Shown here piece after piece: positions 35,140 to 44,167 of a DNA stretch of 56,804 nt (its first letter is position 1; each line of letters opens with the position of its first letter). Origin of the DNA: a virus; the IMG/VR virus record IMGVR_UViG_3300035034_002337, positions 1 to 56,804 of that record. The stretch is one strand, 5' to 3'. The notes beneath the pieces were generated by a model. It was not told the DNA's origin and made no database searches. It saw only the letters and a list, made by a program, of their open reading frames with translations. The position numbers and the translations under genes were made by a program.

Positions 35140-36018
35140 ATGAGCAAAATAAAACACAGTAAATTCAAGAACACAGCTATTTTGTTTGAGTTGTTGGTTA
35201 GACAAGTTACCGCCGACATTCTAAAAGGGACGGAACACTCCAAAGCAAATAAGATTCTACGCACGTTCTTTAAGGAAGAAACTGAATTAGGAAAAGAACT
35301 TAAGCTATACAATTTATTGATGAACGAGATAGCAAAAGACTCTGTTACTGCGGATAGAATAGTAGAAACCATTTTAAAGGCAAGAACTCGAATTAGAGGT
35401 GATAAGTTAGGGGCACAAAAATACAACTTAATCAAAGAAATCAAAACCAATTACCCAATTGATGATTTTCTTCGTGGAAAAATCTCTAACTATAAATTAA
35501 TGGCTTCAATTTATAAGCTGTTTGAAAGCTGTTCCGTAGAAGATTCTGATACGGCTGACCTAATTCAAAATCGGGAGATTATTTGCGAATCGCTGTTACG
35601 CTCCGGGCCAAAGGAAAAGTCAACCGAGGAAAAAGATAAATTGATCGAATCGTATGAGAAGCAAACAAATGATCTAAAGGTGCTGTCACACAAACTATTG
35701 GTTGACTCGTTCAATAAGAAGTATAGTTCATTCAACACAAAACAGAAAGTACTACTACGAGAGTTCATAAACAATGTTAGTAACACCAATTCATTAAAAG
35801 CGTATATTAACGCAGAGATTCCGAATATTCAATCTCAACTACAAGAAATATCACAAAAGTCAAATGACACGGTTATTAAAATCAAGATCACCGAAACTTG
35901 TAATCAACTTGGTACTCTACAAAAAGGAAAAGTAACTAAAGATTCTCATATATTATCATTATTGCTATCGTACGAGCTTATCAAAGAAATGAAACTCATC
36001 CTAAATGACAAAACGTAA
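35140..36018 (+). CDS. Conserved-type head-region protein, function unknown
   Basis: 292 residues, helical and charged. The N-terminal KHSKFKNTAILFELLVRQVT is a strongly patterned motif that I have seen in unnamed proteins beside gp20/gp21 of marine myoviruses. Its location between portal and prohead protease suggests a head-assembly or core role. The 3' end overlaps the next gene by 14 nt. Confidence 0.55.
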   Translation: MSKIKHSKFKNTAILFELLVRQVTADILKGTEHSKANKILRTFFKEETELGKELKLYNLLMNEIAKDSVTADRIVETILKARTRIRGDKLGAQKYNLIKEIKTNYPIDDFLRGKISNYKLMASIYKLFESCSVEDSDTADLIQNREIICESLLRSGPKEKSTEEKDKLIESYEKQTNDLKVLSHKLLVDSFNKKYSSFNTKQKVLLREFINNVSNTNSLKAYINAEIPNIQSQLQEISQKSNDTVIKIKITETCNQLGTLQKGKVTKDSHILSLLLSYELIKEMKLILNDKT

Positions 36019-36640
36019 ACTGCGACAGTTGATTGAGGATATGGTTCGGCAACACATTATCGATGAGATGTCTTCGACTGGTGGTGCATCGGGTGGTATG
36101 GGTCCACCAGAGGTGCCACACGCATTTGCAAAAGACGAAACTGATAGTAATTGGAAGGGTAAAGAGTTTGGTGAAAAATCAATGCCTAGTCCATGTAAGG
36201 AAAATGGAACCAAAAACATAAACGAGGTCACTGTTCGAACAGTAGCATCCGTTGCTGCACACATATCGTTTCCAATCTCCAAAGAGATTAAGGACTTTGA
36301 ACAATCTGTAAAAAATTACGGAAGTAGTGAATTCGAAAAGTTTATTGGCACACTTAAGAATAAACTAAGTGGTCGTGCCGCTAAATTCGTTGCACAAAAG
36401 AGTAGTCCGGCCAAAAGTGTAACCCCCAAGGTTTATGTATCACAAATTACGGATATTGTTGGCCACATAGAAAATGGACAGTATTTTGTCGTGTTGGTCT
36501 CCAAAGACGAAAAATATTTTGTGTCATCAAGGCTAAAGAAAAATATTTTACTGTATGGAGACGAAGATTCTCCGTCAACCGACAGAGTTCAAAACAAACC
36601 GATTCCATCGCAAACAAGCAAAAATACGGTGAAAATCTAA
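36005..36640 (+). CDS. Unknown head-region protein with CTS-like N-terminus
   Basis: 211 residues. The first 22 residues form a basic amphipathic helix (MTKRKLRQLIEDMVRQHIID) with I/L-x-E sites (LIE, IDE), then a Gly/Ser/Pro linker, then a mixed domain (VYVSQITDIVGHIENGQYFV). In T4, head proteins carry such peptides for prohead entry and gp21 cleaves after I/L-x-E. It lies directly upstream of gp21. Being a prohead core or internal protein is inference. Confidence 0.5.
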   Translation: MTKRKLRQLIEDMVRQHIIDEMSSTGGASGGMGPPEVPHAFAKDETDSNWKGKEFGEKSMPSPCKENGTKNINEVTVRTVASVAAHISFPISKEIKDFEQSVKNYGSSEFEKFIGTLKNKLSGRAAKFVAQKSSPAKSVTPKVYVSQITDIVGHIENGQYFVVLVSKDEKYFVSSRLKKNILLYGDEDSPSTDRVQNKPIPSQTSKNTVKI

Positions 36641-36646
36641 AAATTC

Positions 36647-36655
36647 TCTATTTAT
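36647..36655 (+). promoter_or_regulatory. Late-promoter-like motif, 4 nt before ATG
   Basis: TCTATTTAT, spacer ATTC, then ATG 36660 of the prohead protease. Confidence 0.58.
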
Positions 36656-36659
36656 ATTC

Positions 36660-37298
36660 ATGCAAAAACAACTTTTGATAGATTGGATTCCGTTTTCCGT
36701 AAAACCGGAACTTATTAATGAGTTAAACGAGTCCAGTAATAAAAATAAAGTATTCACGGTAACTGGTGTTTTACAGCGAGCAGATGTAAAAAATCATAAT
36801 GGGCGAGTGTACTCACACACAGTTCTTGCCAGAGAGGCCGAAAAGTATTTGCGTGAGTTTGTGGAGGACCGAAGAGGTATGGGTGAAATCGATCACCCCG
36901 ATTCCAGCGTTGTTAGTTTAAAGAATGTATCCCACATCGTAACTGAAATGCACTGGGAAGGAAAAGACTTGATCGGGTCATGTCAAATATTACCAACTCC
37001 ATCGGGCAACATTCTAAAGGAACTATTGCGGTCTGGTGTAAAGCTTGGAATTTCATCACGTGGGCTTGGTACCGTGAATGAACAGTCCGATGGAACCATT
37101 ATGGTACAAGAAGATTTTGAATTAATTGCCTTTGACTTTGTAAGTAATCCAAGTACGCATGGTGCATTTATGCAACCAAAGGGTGTGACTATAAATGAAC
37201 GCAAGTTCCTTGCTGAGGGTGTTGTTCCACCAAACAACGCTTCGAATAAATTCTATTCGGCAGAGGCATTGATTCGTGATATTTTAGGCAATTTATAA
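36660..37298 (+). CDS. 21: Prohead core protease gp21
   Basis: 212 residues, the same size as T4 gp21. It has the S78-type protease pattern: GRVYSHTVLAREAEKY, GEIDHPDSSVVSL with the likely catalytic His79, and KLGISSRGLG with the likely catalytic Ser at 132 or 133. The enzyme cuts scaffold and head proteins after I/L-x-E once the prohead is built. It comes after portal and core-region genes as in T4. In T4 the scaffold and major capsid genes would follow; here a homing endonuclease and a cargo gene come instead. Confidence 0.88.
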   Translation: MQKQLLIDWIPFSVKPELINELNESSNKNKVFTVTGVLQRADVKNHNGRVYSHTVLAREAEKYLREFVEDRRGMGEIDHPDSSVVSLKNVSHIVTEMHWEGKDLIGSCQILPTPSGNILKELLRSGVKLGISSRGLGTVNEQSDGTIMVQEDFELIAFDFVSNPSTHGAFMQPKGVTINERKFLAEGVVPPNNASNKFYSAEALIRDILGNL

Positions 37299-37334
37299 GT
37301 TGCGTTTGCTTAGAAAGTACTGTTATATGCACAC

Positions 37335-38975
37335 ATGACAGAGTTGCAACGTGTTATAACAAATTTATTTTGTGTTAAAGGTAAATTGGTATCAAAGCGA
37401 TGCACCGCGTCGTGGATTTCTAAATTCTGTCCAGAGCAGTACAATAGCTGGGTACAAACCATACCATTCTCAGTGGCTAATTTTTCGGTTCCTCAGATCA
37501 TTTGGCATATCTTTTATTCCAAACCTGTTCCGAGTTGTATTTCGTGTGGAGGTAACGTAAAATTCAAATCATTTCAGAATGGATATAATGACACATGCTG
37601 CAATAAATGTGCTCAACACAATCCAGCTACTATCGCTAAAATCCAGACGACAAATATAAATCGATACGGAAAACCGTATGGACTTCAAGCAACAGAGATC
37701 AAGCGAAAATCAGTAAACAGCTGTGTTCATCGGTATGGAGTACAAAATATTTCTCAGTACGAACCAGTAAAACAGCAAAAACGTCAAACCTGTAATACAA
37801 ACTTTGGAGTTGATTATTACTTATCAAAACACGATGCGGTATCCGAGGCGTTCTTTAAAAAGCACAAAGTTTACAACGCATCGTTCGTGGAAGAGTTTCT
37901 TGATAAGCGAAGAGCAACAAAACGTTCCGACTTTTATGATAGATTATACAACTCAAATCGATTGCAAGGAAACTGTATTCCATTGTTCACAAAGGACGAG
38001 TATGTTAAAAATGGTTATTACTTCAATTATAAGTTTAAGTGTGTAACGTGCAACTCGGAATTTGTAGACTGCTTAGAAGACGGTGACATTCCTCGTTGCC
38101 CAACCTGCTTTACATCAAAATCACAATTTGAAACTGAGGTTGGGTTGTTCGTTCAATCTATTTATAATCAACAGATTGTTTTTAATGACCGAGCTGTTCT
38201 AGGTGGAAAAGAACTAGATATTTTATTGCCTATGGCAAACATAGCAATTGAATGTAATGGGTTATTCTGGCACTCGGAGCACAACGGCAAGTCAAAATAT
38301 TACCACGCACGAAAATCCGAGGATTGCTTATCCGCTGGAATCCGACTAATCCATATTTTTGAAGATGAGTGGATGCTACAAAAAAACATTGTACAGTCAT
38401 TTCTATCGAGCCTATTGATCAGCCAGCCAGTAATAATGGCACGTAAAACAGTTGCCAAGGAAATCTCAAGTCGAGAAGCAATCACATTTCTAAATAATCA
38501 CCACTTTCAAGGTGCCGACAACTCTTCTATAAAAGTTGGGTTATTTGTTGATGATAAACTACTCTCGGTTCTTACGGTTGGTAAGGATCGCTTTTCTAGG
38601 TCGAAATCAAGCGAAATATACAGGTTTTGTTCGATAGTTGGGGTAACAGGTGGGTTATCTAAAATGTTGAAATTTATTCATCGAAATCATAGTATATCAA
38701 GCTTTGTCACGTATTGCGATCTTTCTAAGTTCGACGGCCAAGTTTATTTGAAAAATGGATTTTCATTGATAAAAAAATGTGAACCAAGTTATCAATACTT
38801 TTCACGAAAAAGGTATTTTCGTCAACACCGATTTAATTTCAGGAAGTCACAACTTCACAAAAAACTCGAACACTTTGATCCATTGTTATCGGGTCACGCT
38901 AACATCACAAATCATGACTATTTCAGGATTTGGGATTGTGGGAATTTGAAGTTCGAGCGGACGTTTAATGACTAA
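37335..38975 (+). CDS. Homing endonuclease, VSR-like (HE2)
   Basis: 546 residues, same family as HE1. Order: an N-terminal region with two Cys pairs (CISCGG, CCNKC), two or three weak G-V repeats (RYGKPYGLQ, RYGVQNISQ, NFGVDYYLS), a zinc ribbon (CVTC ... CPTC), nuclease core near residues 290-345 (KELD, IECNGLFWHSE, IFEDEW), and the C-terminal domain ending YFRIWDCGNLKFE. Fewer repeats than HE1, so its target must differ. It lies after gp21, which appears complete, so this copy does not split a gene that I can see. Confidence 0.82.
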   Translation: MTELQRVITNLFCVKGKLVSKRCTASWISKFCPEQYNSWVQTIPFSVANFSVPQIIWHIFYSKPVPSCISCGGNVKFKSFQNGYNDTCCNKCAQHNPATIAKIQTTNINRYGKPYGLQATEIKRKSVNSCVHRYGVQNISQYEPVKQQKRQTCNTNFGVDYYLSKHDAVSEAFFKKHKVYNASFVEEFLDKRRATKRSDFYDRLYNSNRLQGNCIPLFTKDEYVKNGYYFNYKFKCVTCNSEFVDCLEDGDIPRCPTCFTSKSQFETEVGLFVQSIYNQQIVFNDRAVLGGKELDILLPMANIAIECNGLFWHSEHNGKSKYYHARKSEDCLSAGIRLIHIFEDEWMLQKNIVQSFLSSLLISQPVIMARKTVAKEISSREAITFLNNHHFQGADNSSIKVGLFVDDKLLSVLTVGKDRFSRSKSSEIYRFCSIVGVTGGLSKMLKFIHRNHSISSFVTYCDLSKFDGQVYLKNGFSLIKKCEPSYQYFSRKRYFRQHRFNFRKSQLHKKLEHFDPLLSGHANITNHDYFRIWDCGNLKFERTFND

Positions 38976-39047
38976 CTTTCACACTTATATTAAAAAAAAT
39001 GAGCACCGTTTCCGATGCCCATGATATAAGTCATATGATTTTTGAAT

Positions 39048-39869
39048 TTATCGTTTAGAAACGATTCTCCGACGAACAAACAACAATCCTAACAAGGACG
39101 CTACTGCCATTGCTCCAATTACAGATGGTTCTGGTACAGGAGTAATGTCTCCACTTGCGTAGAAATATCCGTCGTCACCGTCATTATCAAATCCACGATC
39201 TCTATCGTTGATCCCGAAGATGAATTGCGAACCAAATGAATCCACGTTACCGTCAACGTCCAATGTTACCAATTGAAACATATTAAATCGCAGTGGGTTC
39301 GATTGAACTGCTGTGGAAGAACGGTTTTGGTTTGTATGTGCAAATTCAACAAACACTGGTGAGCCAGTGTTAGTCAAACCAATAGTATTTCCGGGAGCAC
39401 TTGGAGCTACTACAATATCACTATACGTAAACAAACTGGTTGTTTGACTTGGTGCTGTGGTATCACTTGGAGAATACACATTCACCAGTAGCTCGTTGAC
39501 GTCATGATTTTCATTCCCAATAAAACCGACGTCAATACCAGTTGCCATCCTAAAGTATTGTACATTGGTAGCAATCATCATAAACGATAAATCTGCTGCG
39601 TTTTCGGAAAACGCCCCAACAACCCAGCTACCAGCACCGGAAAAATTGAGGCCAGTGGAAGCATCGAACTTCCAGTGTAGTTTTGTGAATGGTGTTGGAT
39701 TGGCTTCATTTGGCCCCACGTAAAGAGCGGGTGCATCACTAGCCATAGAACCCACAAGACTATTGAAGGTAGGATTTGGATTTGGAGTATTGACCGTGAT
39801 TAGCTGGCCAAAACCACAAACGGATGCTGCGGAAATCAGCAGTGTCGCTATAATTTTTTTTGTTTTCAT
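39048..39869 (-). CDS. Secreted PEP-CTERM protein (host-type cargo)
   Basis: 273 residues. The N-terminus is a clear signal peptide (MKTKKIIATLLISAASVCGF). The body is a beta-rich secreted domain (ASTGLNFSGAGSWVVGAFSE, GIDVGFIGNENHDVN). The C-terminus is a textbook PEP-CTERM tag: VPEPS, a membrane segment (VIGAMAVASLLGLLFV) and RRR. PEP-CTERM proteins are sorted by exosortase in exopolysaccharide-producing Gram-negative bacteria. It is reversed against the head genes and has its own sigma-70-like promoter, which marks it as a cargo gene. ATG 39869 is chosen so that the signal peptide starts the protein. Function in infection unknown. Confidence 0.85.
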   Translation of the reverse strand: MKTKKIIATLLISAASVCGFGQLITVNTPNPNPTFNSLVGSMASDAPALYVGPNEANPTPFTKLHWKFDASTGLNFSGAGSWVVGAFSENAADLSFMMIATNVQYFRMATGIDVGFIGNENHDVNELLVNVYSPSDTTAPSQTTSLFTYSDIVVAPSAPGNTIGLTNTGSPVFVEFAHTNQNRSSTAVQSNPLRFNMFQLVTLDVDGNVDSFGSQFIFGINDRDRGFDNDGDDGYFYASGDITPVPEPSVIGAMAVASLLGLLFVRRRIVSKR

Positions 39870-39914
39870 AATTGTATTTTTACTTGATGTTAGACTATAG
39901 AATTTTGTTATTAA

Positions 39915-39944
39915 TACATATACCGAAGTGAAGGTATAAGTCAA
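39915..39944 (-). promoter_or_regulatory. Sigma-70-like promoter for the PEP-CTERM gene
   Basis: On the minus strand TTGACT (39944-39939) and TATGTA (39920-39915) are 18 nt apart and about 46 nt upstream of the ATG. A late-type TATATTTAT (39954-39946, minus strand) lies just upstream, so either could be used. Confidence 0.4.
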
Positions 39945-39980
39945 GATAAATATATATTTTTGTGATTTTTAATTGAAAGC

Positions 39981-39989
39981 TATATTTAT
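39981..39989 (+). promoter_or_regulatory. Late-promoter-like motif, 4 nt before ATG
   Basis: TATATTTAT, spacer ATGT, then ATG 39994. It restarts + strand transcription after the cargo gene and supports 39994 over the in-frame TTG at 39973. Confidence 0.6.
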
Positions 39990-39993
39990 ATGT

Positions 39994-41187
39994 ATGTCGG
40001 TAGATTACACTCAACCATTTGACCAAAATAGAATACGGTGGCAAGGAAGCGGTTCTATTCCAACGGGAAAAACCCCGTTTGGAATTTATGACGCAGACAC
40101 TCTATTCATAGACGAGGCACCCAAAGCGGCATCGTGGGCAGCAACTAGGTTAGGTTATCCAATCGTTGACATAGAACTTAGAGAAGAAAACTTTTATGCG
40201 TGCTTTGAGGAATCCGTAAACGAGTATTCCAAGCAAGTAAATGAGTTTAATATTCGGGAAAATATGCTGTTACTTGCAGGTACCGATGCAGAACAAGACG
40301 TAACTCAGCGGTATGTTAATGCTACTCCATTGGATTACTTTATTGCAATGGCAAAGGATTACGGCTCGGAGGCAGGTGCAGGTGGAAAGTTGGACTGGAA
40401 ACGTGGACATATTGAGATACAGGTAAATCAATCATTATATGACCTAGACGAGCTGTGGGGAAAGTGTAAAGAAAATGGTGCGGACATGGAGATAAAACGA
40501 ATATTTCATTTTAGACCACCTGCATCAGCCCGTATATACGACCCTTTCTCTATGACGGGTATGAGTTATTCCAACGTACTACAAGAGATGGGGTTTGCTG
40601 GATACTCACCAGCCACACAGTTTTTAATGACTCCCATATTTGAAGACTTGTTGCGGATGCAAGCAATTGAGTTTAATGATACAGTGCGGAAAAGTCAATA
40701 TTCGTTTGAATTGGTTAATAATAAGCTTCGGTTGTTTCCCATTCCCGTAGAAGGTGACACGGTATGGTTTGAATATATACTGCCAGCAGACCGCCGCAAT
40801 ATTATCACGGAATTTAAGGACAGGGACGGAAATCCTATTCGTGAGGTCGGCGACGCTTCAAATGCACCTTATAATTTTCTGAGATATTCACACATCAACC
40901 AACCCGGACGACAATGGATCTGGAAATACTTCTTAGCATGTACAAAAGAAATGTTAGGTGGAATTCGACAAAAATATCAAAGTATTCCTATTCCCGGAGC
41001 TGAGGTCACTTTGGACGGCGGAGAACTGCGGTCAGAAGGTCAACAAGAAAAGTCTGAGTTGATTGAAACACTACGAGAAACATTAGAACGTAGTGGGCGG
41101 AAAGCTCAGATGGAAGCGAAAGCAGAGGAAACTAATAATTTACAAACAACGTTACGGGGAGTTCCCTTAAAAATTTACGTATACTAA
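39994..41187 (+). CDS. Neck / head-completion protein candidate (gp13-like)
   Basis: 397 residues. The C-terminal part (QWIWKYFLACTKEMLGGIRQ, then a helix rich in Glu/Arg and LRGVPLKIYV) is a pattern seen in T4-like neck-region proteins. It begins a run that ends with the tail sheath, matching the T4 order 13-14-15-18. T4 gp13 is shorter (309). The product would close the portal after packaging. Assignment rests mainly on position and size. Confidence 0.5.
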   Translation: MSVDYTQPFDQNRIRWQGSGSIPTGKTPFGIYDADTLFIDEAPKAASWAATRLGYPIVDIELREENFYACFEESVNEYSKQVNEFNIRENMLLLAGTDAEQDVTQRYVNATPLDYFIAMAKDYGSEAGAGGKLDWKRGHIEIQVNQSLYDLDELWGKCKENGADMEIKRIFHFRPPASARIYDPFSMTGMSYSNVLQEMGFAGYSPATQFLMTPIFEDLLRMQAIEFNDTVRKSQYSFELVNNKLRLFPIPVEGDTVWFEYILPADRRNIITEFKDRDGNPIREVGDASNAPYNFLRYSHINQPGRQWIWKYFLACTKEMLGGIRQKYQSIPIPGAEVTLDGGELRSEGQQEKSELIETLRETLERSGRKAQMEAKAEETNNLQTTLRGVPLKIYVY

Positions 41188-41189
41188 CC

Positions 41190-42374
41190 ATGAAAAAATC
41201 AGATCTAAAACGCATAATCAAAACGGCTATTCGAGAAGCCATCATACTAAAAAAACATGGCAACGATATCCTTGCTGTGTCTGACTTGGGCGATGAAAAA
41301 GAGCGGTCACGCGAAACATTTAAACACAAAAACGCGTTAAAGAGCCATGGATTTAGATGGGATGGGTCAATTGGCTCGTGGAAGATTAACGCGTCGCAAT
41401 TTGATCAAGCGAATACGGGAGCCAAAGCAGCAAATCCAGCATACAAAATTATTGACGCAGTGGAAAACTTGCCTGAAATGATAAGTTCCGAAATACAAGT
41501 TCCAAAAGGTGAGGGATTATCCAAAAAGATCGAGTCGTACATTTCCAACTTGATAGAAGACATTGATAACCTTAAAAACTCCGAAGAGTTTATGAACTTT
41601 CTGGCGTTCAACGCCAAGTTTCATAATTATAGCTTAAACAATACGCTGCTTATTTACATTCAAAAGAGAAATGCATCTCGCGTTGCTGGATACAACAAGT
41701 GGAAGTCACTACATAGAACAATCAAAGCCGGAGATAACACTCCAATCTGGATTTATGCACCCATGACGGCAAAAGTCCGAGAAAAAGACCTTGATGACGA
41801 AATAAAAGACAAACGGGTAACGTTCTTTCGATTGGTAAAGGTATATGACGTGTCTGACACGATTCCATTAGACGAGCGTGGTGAGCTTCCAAAGGCAATG
41901 GATTGGAAGGGTGATTCTTCACCAAACGAAGTTGCTGCTAAATTATCTAGGTATGCACTAGACCTTGCGGATACCATGGGAATTGAAATAACCAACGACC
42001 CGACACGTCGTGGAGAAGGTGGATATTCTGCGGGTGGTAGAATAAACATTTCATCTGGGTCCGATGGTATTTTTAAGGCGAGAACATTGATTCATGAAAT
42101 AGCACACGAGCTACTTCATCAAAAAGAAAATTCGTTGTTCGCGATTGAAGAGCCCGACACCGCAGTTCGTGAATTACAGGCAGACTCCGTGGCGTATATT
42201 ATACTAAAACATTACGATTTACCTGTAACTAGTACAGTAAATTATCTCGCAGGGTGGAAGGCAAACAAAGACAAGATCATGAAAAATCTATCGATCTTGA
42301 AAAAGACTGCTGATTTTATTATCACAGAACTTGATAAAATAGGGAACAGAGAAAACAGAAAATCCAATGGGTAG
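41190..42374 (+). CDS. ArdC-like antirestriction metallopeptidase candidate
   Basis: 394 residues in three parts. Residues 1-20 are a basic amphipathic helix (MKKSDLKRIIKTAIREAI). Residues about 40-70 have NALKSHGFRWDGSIGSWKI, a short DNA-linked module. From about 120 the protein matches the ArdC style: FNAKFHNYSLNNTLLIYIQ, AGYNKWKSLHRTIKAGD and PIWIYAPM, then a zinc-peptidase site HEIAH (302-306) with Glu328 or Asp332 as third ligand. ArdC proteins protect incoming DNA from host restriction. It lies among neck genes, which is unusual, and the N-terminal helix suggests it could be packaged. It overlaps the next gene by 8 nt. Confidence 0.68.
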   Translation: MKKSDLKRIIKTAIREAIILKKHGNDILAVSDLGDEKERSRETFKHKNALKSHGFRWDGSIGSWKINASQFDQANTGAKAANPAYKIIDAVENLPEMISSEIQVPKGEGLSKKIESYISNLIEDIDNLKNSEEFMNFLAFNAKFHNYSLNNTLLIYIQKRNASRVAGYNKWKSLHRTIKAGDNTPIWIYAPMTAKVREKDLDDEIKDKRVTFFRLVKVYDVSDTIPLDERGELPKAMDWKGDSSPNEVAAKLSRYALDLADTMGIEITNDPTRRGEGGYSAGGRINISSGSDGIFKARTLIHEIAHELLHQKENSLFAIEEPDTAVRELQADSVAYIILKHYDLPVTSTVNYLAGWKANKDKIMKNLSILKKTADFIITELDKIGNRENRKSNG

Positions 42375-42840
42375 TTTTGGGCGATACTTTTCCAAGCGAG
42401 ATTTCAACCTTGTTCATTCATTCAATAGCGAGCTATTTAGTGATTTGATTCAATCGTTGTGTGTGATATATAAACTTGCACCAACTGAAACCTCGTTAAA
42501 TATATATGGAGAAGCGTCGTCTCAACGTGGAAAAGTGTACTATACTGGACGAACCATTGAATGTTTAGTTGAGTTTTCGGACTCGACCACAAACTACGAT
42601 GATTTTGGACCAGACAAACGAAAAACTGTGAACTTTAGGTTTGTTGAACGATTTATGCAACAACTTAACATATACCCTGAAACTGGTGATATCATTCAAT
42701 GGGATAACCAGTATTTCGAGGTAACGAATAATGTGCAAGAGCAGTATGTTGGTGGCCAGCAAGATAAACAAATGGCGATCATATGTGAAACATTCTTGGT
42801 TCGGCTATCAAATCTAAATATTGTGGACGTTGGAATATGA
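42367..42840 (+). CDS. Neck protein candidate (gp14-like)
   Basis: 157 residues. The central part (NIYGEASSQRGKVYYTGRTI) and YPETGDIIQWDNQYFEVTN resemble the region of T4-like neck proteins that forms a small beta domain. It overlaps the next gene by 4 nt (ATGA). gp14 joins the head to the tail after packaging. T4 gp14 is longer (256), so the match is tentative. Confidence 0.5.
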   Translation: MGSFGRYFSKRDFNLVHSFNSELFSDLIQSLCVIYKLAPTETSLNIYGEASSQRGKVYYTGRTIECLVEFSDSTTNYDDFGPDKRKTVNFRFVERFMQQLNIYPETGDIIQWDNQYFEVTNNVQEQYVGGQQDKQMAIICETFLVRLSNLNIVDVGI

Positions 42841-43727
42841 GTTGGCAACCAAATCAAGATTTAAAGGGGGTTGATGTAGTTCCATCACAAACGGCGGAAT
42901 CATCATCACCACCTAATTCAGAGAACCTGAACGATAAATCGGCGTCTAAACGTAGAAACGTTAATCGATCTAACAATGTACGGCGTGACACAGATACTGT
43001 AAAGGACTTCACAGTTACGTTTGAGGACATTGATAACACGATACTAACTCACCTGATAGAACTCAAATTATCGGTTTTAAATGAGGGACATCAACGGGAC
43101 GTTCCTGTGTACTATGCAAATCCAGAACGCTGGAAATCTATTTTAAACGATGGGTTTATGCGTGACCACAAAGGGCAAATTCAACTTCCAGCAGTTGTTA
43201 TTAAGCGGGGGTCGGCAGCTCGAAACGACGCCCTAAAGATATTTAATCGATATGGTGAGCACTTGTCCATGCCATTTATTCGTAAGTACAGTGATAAGAA
43301 TGCATATGACAACTTTAGTGTCGTACATAACTCACACAAACCAGTTCACGAAATCCACAACGTTAACTTACCAGACCATTATATAATTTCATATCAGGGG
43401 ATCGCGTGGACAGATAAGGTTGAGCAAAACAATGCGATAATTGAACGTATATCATACGCATCCGAAGATTATTGGGGACACAACGACGGTTATAAGTTTA
43501 GGGTAACTATTTCAGACTTTGATTTACAGACCGAAGTTTCCGATAGTGAAAACCGAATGGTGAAAACTACATTTACGATGCAAGTATATGCATATCTGTT
43601 ACCAGAATACCACAAAAATTGGAAAAAAACTACACAAAAGTCGTTTACACCACGAAAAATTGTTTGGACGTCAGAGGTTAATTTGGGTGCAACTAAATTT
43701 GATGAAAGTTATAAGTTTCCACGTTAA
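42837..43727 (+). CDS. Tail sheath stabiliser / completion protein candidate (gp15-like)
   Basis: 296 residues. The first 60 are Ser/Asn/Arg-rich and probably disordered. The rest has DVPVYYANPERWKSILN and LPAVVIKRG, then HYIISYQGIAWTDKVEQNN and YKFRVTISDFDL, which parallel the order of motifs in T4 gp15 (VPITYASKEHF, then a receptor-like domain). gp15 caps the finished tail and ends sheath growth. Position just before the sheath gene agrees. Confidence 0.58.
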   Translation: MSWQPNQDLKGVDVVPSQTAESSSPPNSENLNDKSASKRRNVNRSNNVRRDTDTVKDFTVTFEDIDNTILTHLIELKLSVLNEGHQRDVPVYYANPERWKSILNDGFMRDHKGQIQLPAVVIKRGSAARNDALKIFNRYGEHLSMPFIRKYSDKNAYDNFSVVHNSHKPVHEIHNVNLPDHYIISYQGIAWTDKVEQNNAIIERISYASEDYWGHNDGYKFRVTISDFDLQTEVSDSENRMVKTTFTMQVYAYLLPEYHKNWKKTTQKSFTPRKIVWTSEVNLGATKFDESYKFPR

Positions 43728-43789
43728 AAGTTGAGTATAAAAAAATTTTATAGTTATTAATATCATATATATAGTAAACGACGAAATAT

Positions 43790-44071
43790 ATGACAAACGA
43801 AATAAAATTTACAGAGGAAGAGTTAAAGTCAATCGCGGACTTACAGCACCAATACGAGAAATCAATTTTCACATTGGGTGAATTGCAAATCAGGCGGTAT
43901 ATGGTAGACGATGAAATCGATAGTATCAAAAAAGACGAGCATACAACAAAAGCTCAATACCTAGAATTACAAAAAACCGAAGAGTCGCTGTTACAATCAT
44001 TATCAGACAAGTACGGAGATGGAGTATTAAACGCAAAAACTGGAACGTTCACACCATCAAAAAAGCAATAG
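43790..44071 (+). CDS. Small coiled-coil protein before tail sheath
   Basis: 93 residues, helical and charged (EEELKSIADLQHQYEKSIFT). Similar short coiled-coil proteins lie between tail-completion and sheath genes in marine T4-like phages; function unknown. The region 44072-44167 after it holds only the sheath promoter-like motif and ribosome-binding site. Confidence 0.55.
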   Translation: MTNEIKFTEEELKSIADLQHQYEKSIFTLGELQIRRYMVDDEIDSIKKDEHTTKAQYLELQKTEESLLQSLSDKYGDGVLNAKTGTFTPSKKQ

Positions 44072-44127
44072 TTGGTAGTTCCGATTACGGGCAGTTATAT
44101 AAAAAGTGAGTTTTCCAACTTTATGTG

Positions 44128-44136
44128 TATATTTAT
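44128..44136 (+). promoter_or_regulatory. Late-promoter-like motif for tail sheath, with leader
   Basis: TATATTTAT 31 nt before ATG 44168; AGGA lies 11-14 nt before the start. A leader with a ribosome-binding site fits a highly expressed structural gene. Confidence 0.6.
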
Positions 44137-44167
44137 AGACACACAATTAACATTAGGATAAAAAATT

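Noticed and set aside
38976-39047. Possible bidirectional terminator between HE2 and the PEP-CTERM gene
   Set aside because: The inverted sequences there are imperfect and short, with no convincing stem followed by a T-run.
39973-39993. TTG start for the neck-protein candidate, adding 7 residues
   Set aside because: The added codons overlap the TATATTTAT motif that lies 4 nt before ATG 39994, so the ATG is the better start.
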